The notes under the pieces are model-generated. The model was not told the DNA's origin. It ran no database searches and saw nothing but the letters and a program-made list of their open reading frames with translations. Positions 1 through 8,585 of a stretch of DNA of 64,000 bases are shown here, piece after piece; the stretch's first letter is position 1; every line of letters begins with the position of its first letter. The translations under genes and the position numbers were made by a program. The stretch lies in assembly GCF_017876755.1 (NCBI RefSeq), contig NZ_JAGIOO010000001.1, positions 8,231,786 through 8,295,785 of the forward strand, read 5' to 3'. This stretch comes from Crossiella equi. Lineage in GTDB: Bacteria; Actinomycetota; Actinomycetes; Mycobacteriales; Pseudonocardiaceae.

Positions 1-375
1 AGCAGCGGCTGGGCCGAACTGTCCGCCGTGGACGACGCCGCGGACACCTTCGTGGTCGGCGAGGTCAACCAGCAGGCGCTGTTCGGCCGGGTGGCCGCGG
101 TGGTGCACCACGGTGGTGCGGGGACCACCACCACGGCCGCGCGGGCCGGGGTGCCGCAGGTGCTGGTGCCCCGGATCGCCGACCAGCCGTACTGGGCGGA
201 CCGCGTGGTGGCCCTGGGCATCGGGGCCGCGCACCACGACCGGGAGCCCACGGTGGACTCGCTGTCCGCCGCGCTCGGTACCGCGCTGGCGGCCGGGGAG
301 CGGGCGCGGGAGGTGGCGGGGCACGTCCGCACCGACGGCGCGGCCACCGCGGCGAAGCTGATCCTGGACTGGTAG
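1..375 (+). CDS. Glycosyltransferase family 1 (MGT/UGT type), C-terminal part
   Basis: Only the last 124 codons are in the window; the start lies upstream. The segment carries the C-terminal nucleotide-sugar-binding signature of GT-B fold family 1 enzymes: [18 protein letters not shown] followed by P-x4-DQ and W-A-x-RV-x2-LG. This matches macrolide, glycopeptide and sterol glycosyltransferases, which move a sugar from an NDP donor to a small hydrophobic acceptor. The reading frame ends in TAG at 373-375. The acceptor cannot be guessed, because the N-terminal acceptor domain is missing. The next gene, a flavin monooxygenase, is 131 bp downstream on the same strand. Confidence 0.93.
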   Translation, partial: SSGWAELSAVDDAADTFVVGEVNQQALFGRVAAVVHHGGAGTTTTAARAGVPQVLVPRIADQPYWADRVVALGIGAAHHDREPTVDSLSAALGTALAAGERAREVAGHVRTDGAATAAKLILDW

Positions 376-506
376 CCCAGGCCGGGATGGCGGGGCCGGC
401 GGGGTGGTCCGGGGCCGAGCGGCCCGCGGTCGGCGGGCCGCTGCGCGTGGACGAGCACGCCAGCGGCGTGTTGCCGTACCCGCCGCCGCGGTAGCGTCCG
501 AGGGTT

Positions 507-1949
507 GTGCGACTGGCGATCATCGGAGCGGGCCCGGCCGGTCTGGCCACCGCCCGCGCGGCCCTGGCCCACGGCCTGACACCCGTGCTCTTCGAGCGCG
601 AGCCGGTGCTGGGCGGGGTGTGGCGGCCGGGCACCGGGGCGGCGTGGGCCAGCATGACCACCAACCTGTCCCACCACCTGTGCTCCTTCTCCGAGCAGCT
701 CTGGCCGGAGCACACCCCGGACTTCCCGTACCAGGGCCAGGTGCACGACTACCTCACCGCCTACGCCGCCGGGCTGGCGCCCCGGTACGGGTGCGCGGTC
801 ACCGAGGTGGCACCGGTGGGCGAGGGCTGGCGGGTGCGGTGGCGGGAGGAGTCGGGGGAGCATTCCGAGGACTTCGCCCGCGTGGTGATCGCCACCGGCG
901 GGTTCGCCCGGCCCTGGGTGCCGCCGGTGCCGGGGGAGTTCGGGGGGCAGGCCCGGCACGCCCGCGACTACCGGGGCCCCGGGGAGTTCCTCGGGAAACG
1001 GGTGGCCGTGGTGGGCATGTCCTTCAGCGGCACGGAGATCACCGCCGAGCTGGCCGAGGCCGGGGTCGAGGTCACCGGGGTGACCGGCAGGCCGTTCTGG
1101 CTGCTGTCCCGCTACCAGGACGGCGTGCCGCGCGACCTCCTCGCCTACACCCGCGAGCGCGGGCACCAGCGCGCGCTGCTGCCACCGGCGCAGGCCAACC
1201 GCGCGGCCAACCGGCGCTACCACGACCTCGGCGCCAACCCCGGCCGCTACGACCCGCGCCTGGCCCTGGACCCGGACGCCACCGCGCCCCCGCACGTCGT
1301 GCTCTCCGACCGCGTGCCCGCCGCGCTGGCCTCCGGTGCGCTGCGCCTGGCCGCCGGGCACGTCACCCGCCTGCTGCCCGGCGGCCTGGAGCTGGCCGAC
1401 GGCAGCGCGGTGCCCTGCGAGGAGGTCATCTGGGCCACCGGGTACCGGCCCGACCTGCCGCTGCCGCCCGCCCTGCTGGCCGCCGTCGGCGCCAGCGACG
1501 ACTGGCTCCAGCCGGTGCTGCTGCACGGCTGCACCTTCCACCCCGACCTGCCCGGACTCGCCTGCGTCGGCGTGTACCGGGGCCCGTTCTTCGCCGTGAT
1601 CGAGCTGCAGGCGCGGTGGGCGGTCGCGGTGCTGTCCGGGGCCGTGCCCACCCCCGGCGCGGGCGTGATGCGGGCCGGTATCGAGGCGGAGACCGCCATC
1701 CGGCAGGCGCGGCCCCGGCCCCAGTACCCGCACGGGGACTACGTGGCCTTCGCCGACCGGCTGGCCGGGGAGTTCGGCGTGCTCCCACCGCTCACCCCCG
1801 GTGGCGAGCACCACGAGGAGCTGTGGCGGGGACCGGTGCTGGCCGCGCACTACCGCCTCACCGGCCCCGGCGCGGACCCCGGCACGGCGCTGCGGCAGAT
1901 ACGATCGGCTGGTGCACGCAGAGGAGCTGTTCGCGGCCCTGCCCGGTGA
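507..1949 (+). CDS. FMO-type FAD/NADPH monooxygenase
   Basis: 480 aa, the usual size for bacterial flavin-containing monooxygenases. An N-terminal FAD Rossmann motif (IIGAGPAGLATA, residues 5-16) is followed by the FMO fingerprint F-G-G-x3-H-x3-Y at 145-155 and an NADPH motif GMSFSG at 170-175. A late AT-G-Y segment near residue 310 is typical of the family. Expected chemistry is NADPH- and O2-dependent oxygenation of a soft nucleophile (N or S) or a ketone. The GTG start at 507 puts the dinucleotide fold at the very N-terminus. Its 3' end overlaps the DUF6314 gene by 38 bp in another frame, so the two are probably co-transcribed. Substrate unknown. Confidence 0.9.
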   Translation: MRLAIIGAGPAGLATARAALAHGLTPVLFEREPVLGGVWRPGTGAAWASMTTNLSHHLCSFSEQLWPEHTPDFPYQGQVHDYLTAYAAGLAPRYGCAVTEVAPVGEGWRVRWREESGEHSEDFARVVIATGGFARPWVPPVPGEFGGQARHARDYRGPGEFLGKRVAVVGMSFSGTEITAELAEAGVEVTGVTGRPFWLLSRYQDGVPRDLLAYTRERGHQRALLPPAQANRAANRRYHDLGANPGRYDPRLALDPDATAPPHVVLSDRVPAALASGALRLAAGHVTRLLPGGLELADGSAVPCEEVIWATGYRPDLPLPPALLAAVGASDDWLQPVLLHGCTFHPDLPGLACVGVYRGPFFAVIELQARWAVAVLSGAVPTPGAGVMRAGIEAETAIRQARPRPQYPHGDYVAFADRLAGEFGVLPPLTPGGEHHEELWRGPVLAAHYRLTGPGADPGTALRQIRSAGARRGAVRGPAR

Positions 1950-2337
1950 GTGGCGCTTCGACCGGGTGATCACCGGCCAGGGCACGGCCGCCGGCACCGC
2001 CGTGTTCCGCCCCGGTGGCACCGACGAGCTGCACTACCGCGAGGACGGCACGCTCACCCTGGACACCGGCTACACCGGCGCGGCCTACCGCGAGTACCGG
2101 TACGTGCTGGCGGGGGAGGAGCTGCGGGTGTGCTTCCCGGACGGCCGCCTGATGCACGCCCTGCGCCCGGCCGGGCAGGACCCGGAGGCCACCGACACGC
2201 ACCTGTGCGGCGCGGACGTCTACACCGGGCACTACGCCCTGGACGGCCCGGACACCCTCCGGATCTCCTACGACGTGCGCGGTCCGAAGAAGGACTTCAC
2301 CATCAGCACGGTGCTGCACCGGGTCATCCCCGGCTGA
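1912..2337 (+). CDS. DUF6314 family protein
   Basis: 141 aa. The sequence follows the DUF6314 pattern: an N-terminal L-P-G-E-W-R-F-D-R, a L-H-Y-R-E-D-G strand, F-P-D-G-R-L-M-H, H-L-C-G-x-D-x-Y-x-G-H-Y and a closing V-x-G-P-K-K-D-F-T-I. This suggests a small lipocalin-like beta barrel; the function of the family is not established. The GTG at 1912 is chosen because the conserved region begins five residues later. It sits inside the 3' end of the upstream monooxygenase gene, so translation is probably coupled. A strong hairpin follows the stop codon, making this the last gene of the unit. Confidence 0.82.
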   Translation: MHAEELFAALPGEWRFDRVITGQGTAAGTAVFRPGGTDELHYREDGTLTLDTGYTGAAYREYRYVLAGEELRVCFPDGRLMHALRPAGQDPEATDTHLCGADVYTGHYALDGPDTLRISYDVRGPKKDFTISTVLHRVIPG

Positions 2338-2344
2338 GCGCCGT

Positions 2345-2386
2345 CCGCTCCAGGTGACTGAACACCCGTTTGGTCACCTGGAGCGG
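2345..2386. terminator. 14-bp perfect inverted repeat after DUF6314
   Basis: Arms CCGCTCCAGGTGAC (2345-2358) and its exact complement (2373-2386) flank a 14-nt loop. The hairpin begins 8 bp after the DUF6314 stop codon, so it most likely ends the FMO-DUF6314 transcript. There is no T-run, which is normal in this GC-rich group. It also abuts a truncated TetR relic, so it could mark a rearrangement junction. Confidence 0.7.
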
Positions 2387-2388
2387 TG

Positions 2389-2602
2389 GGTGACAAGGTC
2401 GACAAGCGGGGCGAGGGGCACCAGCTGCGCGAGGTGATCGCGCGCGGAGGCCTTGAGCGCGGACCCCGAACGCGACGCCACCGCGCTGTGGACCGGCCTG
2501 CACGGTGTCGTGGGCCTGGTGGGCACACTGCCGCGGTTCCCGTGGCCGGAGGCCCCGGACCTGGTGCGCATGCTGGTGGACCGCCTGGCCTGCCTCGGCT
2601 GA
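2389..2602 (+). pseudogene. TetR-family regulator relic (C-terminal end, frameshifted)
   Basis: Reading 2389-2449 gives a segment ending QLREVIARG. After a one-base frame change near 2445-2452 the adjacent frame gives LSADPERDATALW, then TGLHGVVGL, FPWPEAP and LVRMLVDRLACLG, stopping at 2600-2602. Joined, this is a recognisable TetR ligand-domain tail (the ALW-x2-LHG helix and closing L-V-x3-L-V-D-R-L-A). No DNA-binding domain is present; the sequence before it is the hairpin at 2345-2386. I read it as a truncated, frameshifted remnant. The link to TetR rests on this short tail only. Confidence 0.5.
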
Positions 2603-2603
2603 G

Positions 2604-3020
2604 TCAGCGGCGGCGGTCGAAGAACGCGCGCACGTCCCCGGCGAGCTGCCGCAGGCCCTCCCCGGCCTCGACCCAGGTGAACAGGGACAGCTCCCAGGCG
2701 TCCTCGTACGGCGGGGTTGGCCGGACCGTCCACTTCAGACGGATGTGCCCGCCGCTGTGGAAGGTCGCGGCCAGGTCCAGGTGCTCGCCCTGCCAGCGGC
2801 GTTCGCCGGTCCAGCCGGTGAAATCGGCCAGCAGGCCGTCGACCAGCCCGGGCAGTCCGTCGATGTCCCAGGGCTGGAACTCGACGGCGTGCACGTGCAC
2901 GTCCAGCTCGTCGTCCCGGACGTCCACGCAGAACCGGAGCGTCATGTCGTCGAGCTCCCGCTCGCTGAGCGTGAGGTGGCGCCGGGGCGCGTGGGTGCAG
3001 CGGACAGTCAGCTCGGTCAC
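2604..3020 (-). CDS. DUF6228-like protein
   Basis: 138 aa, soluble, no signal peptide. Conserved-looking features are a central GWTGERRWQGEHLDL strand pair and a C-terminal WELSLFTWVEAGEGLRQLAGD, which resemble the actinobacterial DUF6228 family as I remember it. Function unknown. The composition (alternating strands, many His/Asp/Arg) suggests a small beta-rich protein. It starts with ATG at 3020 and ends 30 bp upstream of nothing else on its strand; the P450 stop at 3053 lies just before its promoter. The family name should be checked by profile search. Confidence 0.7.
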   Translation of the reverse strand: MTELTVRCTHAPRRHLTLSERELDDMTLRFCVDVRDDELDVHVHAVEFQPWDIDGLPGLVDGLLADFTGWTGERRWQGEHLDLAATFHSGGHIRLKWTVRPTPPYEDAWELSLFTWVEAGEGLRQLAGDVRAFFDRRR

Positions 3021-3052
3021 GAGCCGAGGCTAGCCGCCCGCCGCGCCCGCTC

Positions 3053-4264
3053 CTACCAAGTCACCGGCAGGCTGTGCATGCCGTAGATGACCGCGTCGTC
3101 CTTGTACTGCAACGACTCCTCCGGTGCGGCCAGCGCGAGTGTGGGGAAGCGCGCGAACAGCGTGTCGAAGACGATCTGCAGCTCCATCCGTGCCAGGTTC
3201 TGGCCAAGGCACTGGTGCGGGCCGTAGCCGAAGGCCACGTGGGTGCGGGCGCTGCGGTCCGGGTCGAAGGTGTCCGGGTCGGTGAAGGCGGCCGGGTCGT
3301 GGTTGGCGGTGTGGCCCAGCGCGATGACCGGTTCGCCCGCGCGGATCAGCGTGCCGCCCACCTCGATGTCGGTCAGTGCCACGCGGGAGGTCACCGTCTC
3401 CACGATGGTCAGCAGGCGCAGCAGCTCCTCGACCGCGGCCGGGGTGCGGGAGGGGTCCTCGCGGAGCGCGGCCAGCTGCCCCGGGTTCCGCAGTAGCGTC
3501 AGCGTGCCCAGGGAGATCATGTTGGCCGTGGTCTCGTGGCCCGCGATCAGCAGCAGCGCGGCCATCGCCACCAGGTCGTCGTGGTCGCGGAAGCCGTCCT
3601 CGCGCTGCTTGAGCACCTGGCGGCTGAGCAGGTCCTCGCCCGGGTTCCGCTCCTTCGAGGTGACCAGCTGGTCCAGGTAGTCCTGGAGCTCCTGGAAGTT
3701 CTGCTGGCGCACCTCGTTCGGGGTGGTGCGGTTGAGCAGGGTCGCGGTGCGCTCCTGGAAGAAGTCGTGGTCGCTGTAGGGCACGCCCAGCAGTTCGCAG
3801 ATCACCAGGGACGGCACCGGCAGGGCCAGCGCGCCCACCAGGTCGGCCGGGCGCGGGCCCGCCGCCATCGCGTCCAGGCACTCGTCCACGATCTCCTGGA
3901 TGCGCGGGCGCAGCGCCTGCATGCGGCGCACGGTGAACTCGCCCAGCACCGCGCGCCGGTGCCGGCCGTGCTCGGGCGCGTCCATGGAGATCATCGAGAC
4001 CTTGCCGTTGAATCCGGGCGCGCGCTGGCCGGGGTTGAGGAACGGGAAGTTCGGGTGCCTGCGGTCGGCGGTGAAGCTCGGGTCGGACAGCACCGTGCGC
4101 ACGTCCTGGTGCCGGGTGACCACCCAGGCCTGCTTCCCGGCCGGGGTCGTGACCTGGCTGACCGGCTCGTGCTCGCGCAGCTCCGCGTAGGCCGCTGGCG
4201 GAGCGTACGGACAGGTACGGGTAACCGGGAACGCCGTCACGGGCTGCTCGGCAACCTCGGTCAT
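3053..4264 (-). CDS. Cytochrome P450 (CYP105/107-like)
   Basis: 403 aa, normal for a soluble bacterial class I P450. Diagnostic motifs are present: oxygen-binding I-helix AGHETT at 241-246, the K-helix ExxR (E280-R283) and the heme loop FGYGPHQCLG at 345-354 with the proximal thiolate Cys352. ATG at 4264 is preceded by a good ribosome site (GGAGGTG). It should need a ferredoxin and a reductase, and no ferredoxin gene is adjacent. It is divergent from a TetR regulator 106 bp away, the usual arrangement for a substrate-inducible P450. Natural substrate unknown. Confidence 0.95.
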   Translation of the reverse strand: MTEVAEQPVTAFPVTRTCPYAPPAAYAELREHEPVSQVTTPAGKQAWVVTRHQDVRTVLSDPSFTADRRHPNFPFLNPGQRAPGFNGKVSMISMDAPEHGRHRRAVLGEFTVRRMQALRPRIQEIVDECLDAMAAGPRPADLVGALALPVPSLVICELLGVPYSDHDFFQERTATLLNRTTPNEVRQQNFQELQDYLDQLVTSKERNPGEDLLSRQVLKQREDGFRDHDDLVAMAALLLIAGHETTANMISLGTLTLLRNPGQLAALREDPSRTPAAVEELLRLLTIVETVTSRVALTDIEVGGTLIRAGEPVIALGHTANHDPAAFTDPDTFDPDRSARTHVAFGYGPHQCLGQNLARMELQIVFDTLFARFPTLALAAPEESLQYKDDAVIYGMHSLPVTW

Positions 4265-4283
4265 CGGACACCTCCGAAGCGAT

Positions 4284-4302
4284 GTGGAAGAACTTCCTCC
4301 AC
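4284..4302. promoter_or_regulatory. Candidate TetR operator in the P450/TetR intergenic region
   Basis: An imperfect dyad, GTGGAAGAACTTCCTCCAC, lies between the divergent P450 and TetR genes; GTGGA/TCCAC and GGAAG/CTTCC are overlapping arms. The octamer TCCACTTA occurs at 4298-4305 and again at 4339-4346, close to the TetR start. Such paired half-sites suit a TetR dimer controlling both promoters. Inferred from position and symmetry only. Confidence 0.4.
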
Positions 4303-4370
4303 TTACCCTCTTCACCGTACTGAAACGGAAGGAGACCGTCCACTTAAGTTCGGCATGGGAGAATCGGACA

Positions 4371-5030
4371 ATGACCGCGGATCTCACGGGCACGACGGGC
4401 GAGGCGCCCCTGCGCGCTGACGCGCGCCGCAACCGCGACCAGATCATCAGCGCGGCCAAAACGATCTTCGCCAGCGACGGCCCGGACGTCCCGATGGAGG
4501 ACATCGCCCGCCTGGCCGGTGTGGGTGTGGGCACCCTCTACCGCCGCTTCCCGGACCGCGAGGCCCTCATCCGGGCCGTGGCCAGGGACAACTTCGCCAG
4601 CGCGCTGGCCCACGCCCGCGCCTCGGAGGCCGAGGAGCCCACCGGCTGGCAGGCCCTGGTCCGCCTGCTGGGCCACTCCGAGGAGCTGGAGCTCAGCGTC
4701 CGCCTGGCCATGCTCTCGCCCGGCGCGTGGGTGGTGATCAAACACGACCCGGTCACCGAGGAGCTGCGCCGGGAACTGCTGGAGGTCCTGGACCGGGTCC
4801 TGCGCGCCGGTCAGGCCGAGGGCACGCTGCGCCCGGACGTCGGCGCCGGTGATGTGGCCATCCTGTTCATCATGCTGCTGCGCCGCCCGCGCGAGCACGC
4901 CACCGACACCGGCCGGGTGGCGGCCCGCCGGGCCCTGGCGATCATGCTGGACGGGCTGCGCGTGCGCCCGGACCCCACGGAGCTGCCGGGGCATCCGATG
5001 CAGACCAGCGACCTGCGACCAGAGCGCTAG
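4371..5030 (+). CDS. TetR/AcrR family regulator
   Basis: 219 aa. The N-terminal helix-turn-helix is clear: ADARRNRDQIISAAKTIF followed by PMEDIARLAGVGVGTLYRRFPDREALI (residues about 18-68). The C-terminal half is the ligand domain, with the A-W-V-V-I segment seen in the SCO4008-like group. ATG at 4371 is chosen over upstream in-frame starts because those would add unrelated residues reaching into the shared promoter. It is divergent from the P450 and is the obvious candidate repressor for it, with possible sites at 4284-4346. Confidence 0.92.
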   Translation: MTADLTGTTGEAPLRADARRNRDQIISAAKTIFASDGPDVPMEDIARLAGVGVGTLYRRFPDREALIRAVARDNFASALAHARASEAEEPTGWQALVRLLGHSEELELSVRLAMLSPGAWVVIKHDPVTEELRRELLEVLDRVLRAGQAEGTLRPDVGAGDVAILFIMLLRRPREHATDTGRVAARRALAIMLDGLRVRPDPTELPGHPMQTSDLRPER

Positions 5031-5115
5031 CCGCCTCGGCCAGCGCCTCGCGGATCACGTGCCGGGAGCTGGCCACCAGTGCCGGGTGGGTGTCGCGGAC
5101 CAGGAGGTTGCCCGG

Positions 5116-6126
5116 TCACAGCGCCAGGCCGTGCACCCGGTCGCCCAGCACCGTGGCCGCGGTCGCCCGCTCCGACTCCGCGCTGAACACCCGCGTCAGC
5201 CTCGGCTCCCGCAGGGCGGCCAGCGTGTCCTCCTCGACCAGGTCCGCGTTGAGGTGCGTGCCCGCCATCACGCCGCCCGCCGCCGCCAGCGCCACGCCCG
5301 CCATGGGGTCGGTGAGGTTGCCCGCCACCCACACGCCCGGGACGTCGGTCTTCCCGCCCGGGCCGGAGGCCACCGAGACCCCCGCCGGGCCTTCGGTCAG
5401 CGGCAGTCCCAGGTCGGTGAGGAACCCGCCCCGGGCCACCAGGCGGGACTGGGTCATCACCGCGTCCACCGCGTGCTCCTCGCCGTCCACCCGGACCGCG
5501 GTCAGGCGGTCCTCCCGCACCACCAGGCCCTCGATCGCACCCGGTACGACGCGGGTGCCGCGGGCGTCCAGGCGGGCGCGCTGGTCGGCGGTCAGGTCGA
5601 AGGTGCCGGTGAAGACCGTCAGGTGCGGGCTCCACTGGCGGAGCAGCTGGGCGTGGTGGAACCAGCCCTCGCGCAGCGCCAGCACGCCCAGGCGGCGGTC
5701 GCGGACCTCCCAGCCGTGGCAGTACGGGCAGTGCAGGACGTCCCGGCCCCAGCGCTCGCGCAGGTTCGGCAGGTCCGGCAGCTCGTCGGTGACGCCCGTG
5801 GCCACCAGCAGGCGCCGGGCCCGCAGCACCCGGCCGCCCTCGGTCTCGACCGCGAAGCCGGAGTCCGTGCGCCGGGCGGTGGTCACCCGGTCGGTCAGCA
5901 CCCGGCCGCCGTAGCCCTCGACCTCCGCGCGGCCCCGGCGCAGCAGCTCCAGCGGCGGCACGCCCTCCTGGCCCAGCAGCATGTGCGCGCCCTCGGCCGG
6001 GGCGTTGCGCGGCGAGCCCGCGTCCACGACCACCACCGAGCGACGTGCCCTGGTCAGCGCCAACGCGCCCGACAGGCCCGCCGCGCCACCGCCGACAACT
6101 ACGACATCCGTTTTCATGTCTGTCAT
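5116..6126 (-). CDS. Thioredoxin-reductase-like FAD oxidoreductase
   Basis: 336 aa. An N-terminal FAD motif (VVVGGGAAGLSGAL) and an NADPH domain surround the redox motif CPYC within HCPYCHGWE, as in low-molecular-weight thioredoxin reductases and the related small-molecule dithiol oxidases of the GliT/HlmI type. A VAGNLTDP-type segment near the end matches the family FAD-binding GD motif, with N in place of D. Two ATGs lie close together; the upstream one (6126) is used. No thioredoxin gene is adjacent, so the partner could be a thioredoxin elsewhere or a small disulfide. Confidence 0.88.
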   Translation of the reverse strand: MTDMKTDVVVVGGGAAGLSGALALTRARRSVVVVDAGSPRNAPAEGAHMLLGQEGVPPLELLRRGRAEVEGYGGRVLTDRVTTARRTDSGFAVETEGGRVLRARRLLVATGVTDELPDLPNLRERWGRDVLHCPYCHGWEVRDRRLGVLALREGWFHHAQLLRQWSPHLTVFTGTFDLTADQRARLDARGTRVVPGAIEGLVVREDRLTAVRVDGEEHAVDAVMTQSRLVARGGFLTDLGLPLTEGPAGVSVASGPGGKTDVPGVWVAGNLTDPMAGVALAAAGGVMAGTHLNADLVEEDTLAALREPRLTRVFSAESERATAATVLGDRVHGLAL

Positions 6127-6187
6127 GCGGCCACTGTGTGCCGGGGGTGGCGAACCGGGCAACGTTTGTTGCCGAACCGGCAAACGG

Positions 6188-6766
6188 TCAGCGGAACCGC
6201 TGGGCCGTCCGCTCCAGCCGGTCCCGGTACTCCGGCCAGCGGTCCTGCGCGCCCGGCGGCAGGTTGCCCTTGCCGGGCAGGCGGCCCACCTCGCCGTCGA
6301 GCAGCTCGCGCACGATGTCGGCGTGGCCCGCGTGCCGGGAGGTCTCGGTGACCAGGTGCACCAGGACGAAGTGCAGCGTCACCGAGGCCCGTTCCTCCGG
6401 CCAGTGCGGGACGCGCCCGGTGGCGTCCAGGTTGAGGGAGGTGATGGTGGCGTCGGAGTGCGCCCACACCCGGCGGTACAGGCCGGTGATGAACTCGCGC
6501 GACTCGGTCTCGGTGGCCCACATGTCGACGTCGGGGTCGCTGTCGGTGTCCCGCAGCCAGGCGGGCTCGTCCGGCAGCGGGCGGCCGAAGGTCCAGCCGA
6601 AGTAGCCGATCTCGCAGCCCGCGACGTGCTTGACCAGGCCGAGCAGGTTGGTGCCGGTGGGGGTCAGCGGGCGGCGCACGTCGTACTCGGAGAGCCCGTC
6701 GAGCTTCCACAACAGCGCCTCGCGCGCGTCCTGGAGGTACCGGTGCAGCGTCGCCTTCGGATCCAT
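6188..6766 (-). CDS. DinB/DUF664 family protein
   Basis: 192 aa. It has the DinB four-helix-bundle pattern with the putative metal-binding histidines: H47 in LVKHVAGCE, and H145/H148 in E-T-S-R-HAGHAD. This matches the mycothiol/bacillithiol-dependent DUF664 branch. Members are thiol S-transferases or of unknown function, and in actinobacteria the likely cosubstrate is mycothiol. It starts at ATG 6766. It lies 62 bp upstream of the FAD oxidoreductase on the same strand, and a joint redox role is possible but not shown. Confidence 0.85.
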   Translation of the reverse strand: MDPKATLHRYLQDAREALLWKLDGLSEYDVRRPLTPTGTNLLGLVKHVAGCEIGYFGWTFGRPLPDEPAWLRDTDSDPDVDMWATETESREFITGLYRRVWAHSDATITSLNLDATGRVPHWPEERASVTLHFVLVHLVTETSRHAGHADIVRELLDGEVGRLPGKGNLPPGAQDRWPEYRDRLERTAQRFR

Positions 6767-6830
6767 GTCCGCCAGCCTCGCACGTCCGGGCGGGGGAGGC
6801 GGCCGGAATCCCCGGACGCCTCCCCGGTGC

Positions 6831-7532
6831 TCACACCCCGGCGATGGACTTGATCCACTCGCGGTAGGCGCCCACGTGCGTGTACTGGCAGCTGCGGCCG
6901 TCGCCGGTGGACAGCACGCCGACCTGGGTGCCGTTCGGGGCGAACATCGGGCCGCCGGAGTCACCCGAGCCGCACACGCCGTTGATCTGCGCGCCGTTGA
7001 CGGCCCGGCCGTCGTAGGCGTCGCGCGCGCTGAGGTTGGTGACCTTCAGCTTGGCGTTCTTCAGCCGGGGCGACTGCGTCCCGGCCTCGGTCTGGCCCCA
7101 GCCGTGGATGGTGACGGTCTGGTTGACCGCCACGTCGGCCAGGGTGCCCAGCCGCACGCGCTGCGCCGAGGCCGGGACCGGCTTGGCGAGCTTGGCCAGC
7201 GCCAGGTCGGCGTTCGGGTGGATGGTGATCCCGCCGGGCACCACGTCGACGTAGGTGCCCTTGGCGTGCTCGACGTCGCCGATCCGGAAACCCCACTGGT
7301 GGTCGCCGCCGATGCAGTGGCGGGCGGTGATGATCCAGCTGTCCGCGATCACGGTCGCGGTGCAGTAGCCGTCCTTGCCGTCCTGGTAGAGCCGCGCGCT
7401 CCACGGTGCGGACGCGGTGAACTCGCCCTTGACGATCAGCGCCTCCGCACTGTCGGCGGCCGCCGGGGTGGCCAGGCCCGCCAGTGCGGCGGCGCCGGTG
7501 AGCACCGCGGCGAGCAGGGACCGAGCGCGCAT
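6831..7532 (-). CDS. Secreted trypsin-like serine protease (S1)
   Basis: 233 aa with a Sec signal peptide (residues 1-26, cut after ATPAAA). The chymotrypsin-fold triad is complete: His72 in TARHC, Asp109 in NADLAL, Ser192 in CGSGDSGGP. Cys pairs flank the His and the Ser as usual. The mature enzyme is about 205 aa with almost no propeptide, the compact streptogrisin/trypsin-like size. It is transcribed away from the 270-bp intergenic region at 7533-7802, which holds its promoter and that of the VOC gene. I saw no other distinct signal in that gap. Confidence 0.93.
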   Translation of the reverse strand: MRARSLLAAVLTGAAALAGLATPAAADSAEALIVKGEFTASAPWSARLYQDGKDGYCTATVIADSWIITARHCIGGDHQWGFRIGDVEHAKGTYVDVVPGGITIHPNADLALAKLAKPVPASAQRVRLGTLADVAVNQTVTIHGWGQTEAGTQSPRLKNAKLKVTNLSARDAYDGRAVNGAQINGVCGSGDSGGPMFAPNGTQVGVLSTGDGRSCQYTHVGAYREWIKSIAGV

Positions 7533-7802
7533 CGAACCTCCTCAGGTCTCCCGGCGTCGGCAGCCGGGTCGGGCGGGACGTTATGGGCGGTTTCCCCCGT
7601 CCGAACACCCGACGAAAGACGTGCGGCGTTCAGTTTGCGAGCGAGCCCAACCACGACGCAGTCGTCGATCACCCGGGAGGTACGGTGATCGCCGGGGACG
7701 GACCGCATCTCACCCCCTGTCACGAACCGACCCCGGTCCGTGCTGAGAAGATGTGCGCCAAGAACGGGCACGCACGACCGCACGATCACCAGGAGCACAA
7801 CG

Positions 7803-8546
7803 ATGGGCATCGGCTCAGTGGAACCGGGCACCCCAGGCTGGATAGACGTGAGCTCACCCGATCTCACGAAGACCCGGTCGTTCTACATGGGGCTGTTCGA
7901 CTGGTCGGCCCGCGTGGCGCCCGCGGACCAGGGCGGGTACACCGTGTTCACCAAGGGCGGCAAGGCCGTCGCCGGGGCCGGGCCGCTGCTGTGCGAGGAG
8001 CAGCCCACCGCGTGGCGCACCTTCGTGATCGTCGACGACGCCGAGGCCACCAGCGCGCGGGTGGAACCCGCTGGCGGCCAGGTCGTGGTCCCGGTCGGCG
8101 AGCTGGAGGGCACCGCCCGCATGGGTGTGTTCACCGACCGGGCGGGCGCGCAGGTCGGGGTGTGGGAACCGGGCGAGGTGCCGGGCTGCGAGCTGTTCAA
8201 CGAGTCCGGCACGCTGTGCTGGAACGAGCTGACCACGGCCGACTCGGCGGGCTCCAAGGCCTTCTACGGCGAGGTCTTCGGCTGGGAGGCCCGCGACCGC
8301 CCACTGGGCGACATGGCCTACACGCAGTGGCGACTGGAACGCCGCACGGTCGCGGGCATGCGCCCGGCGGCCAACGGCCTCCCGCACTGGATGGCCTACT
8401 TCGCGGTCCGCGACTGCGACACCTCCGCCGCGATCGCCGAACAGCTGGGCGGCCAGGTCCGGGTGGCGCCGATGGACACCGTGCTGGGCCGCGCGGCGGT
8501 GCTCGCCGACCCGCACGGCGCGGAGTTCACCATCATCACCATGTGA
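7803..8546 (+). CDS. Two-domain VOC (glyoxalase/bleomycin-resistance fold) protein
   Basis: 247 aa made of two VOC modules. The first (about 10-125) starts PGWIDVSSPDLTKTRSFYMGLF; the second (about 130-247) starts CWNELTTADSAGSKAFYGEVF. This architecture matches the CFP30B (27-kDa antigen) group of actinobacterial proteins; enzyme activity is unproven in that group. ATG at 7803 follows AGGAG at the proper distance. A perfect hairpin lies directly after the stop codon. Confidence 0.9.
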   Translation: MGIGSVEPGTPGWIDVSSPDLTKTRSFYMGLFDWSARVAPADQGGYTVFTKGGKAVAGAGPLLCEEQPTAWRTFVIVDDAEATSARVEPAGGQVVVPVGELEGTARMGVFTDRAGAQVGVWEPGEVPGCELFNESGTLCWNELTTADSAGSKAFYGEVFGWEARDRPLGDMAYTQWRLERRTVAGMRPAANGLPHWMAYFAVRDCDTSAAIAEQLGGQVRVAPMDTVLGRAAVLADPHGAEFTIITM

Positions 8547-8548
8547 GC

Positions 8549-8578
8549 CGGGGGCGACGGGCCGGCCCGTCGCCCCCG
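8549..8578. terminator. 30-bp perfect palindrome, bidirectional terminator
   Basis: The sequence from 8549 to 8578 is self-complementary over 15 bp on each side (left arm CGGGGGCGACGGGCC). It sits 3 bp after the VOC stop and 8 bp before the 3' end of the convergent ALF/AbfB gene. It is well placed to stop transcription from both sides. Confidence 0.85.
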
Positions 8579-8585
8579 CCACGGC

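Noticed and set aside
5031-5115. Minus-strand reading with HPALVASSRHVIREALAEA, possibly the end of a regulator
   Set aside because: Only about 28 codons read like protein, it has no start, and its frame runs into the TetR gene without a stop. Too little to call a gene relic.
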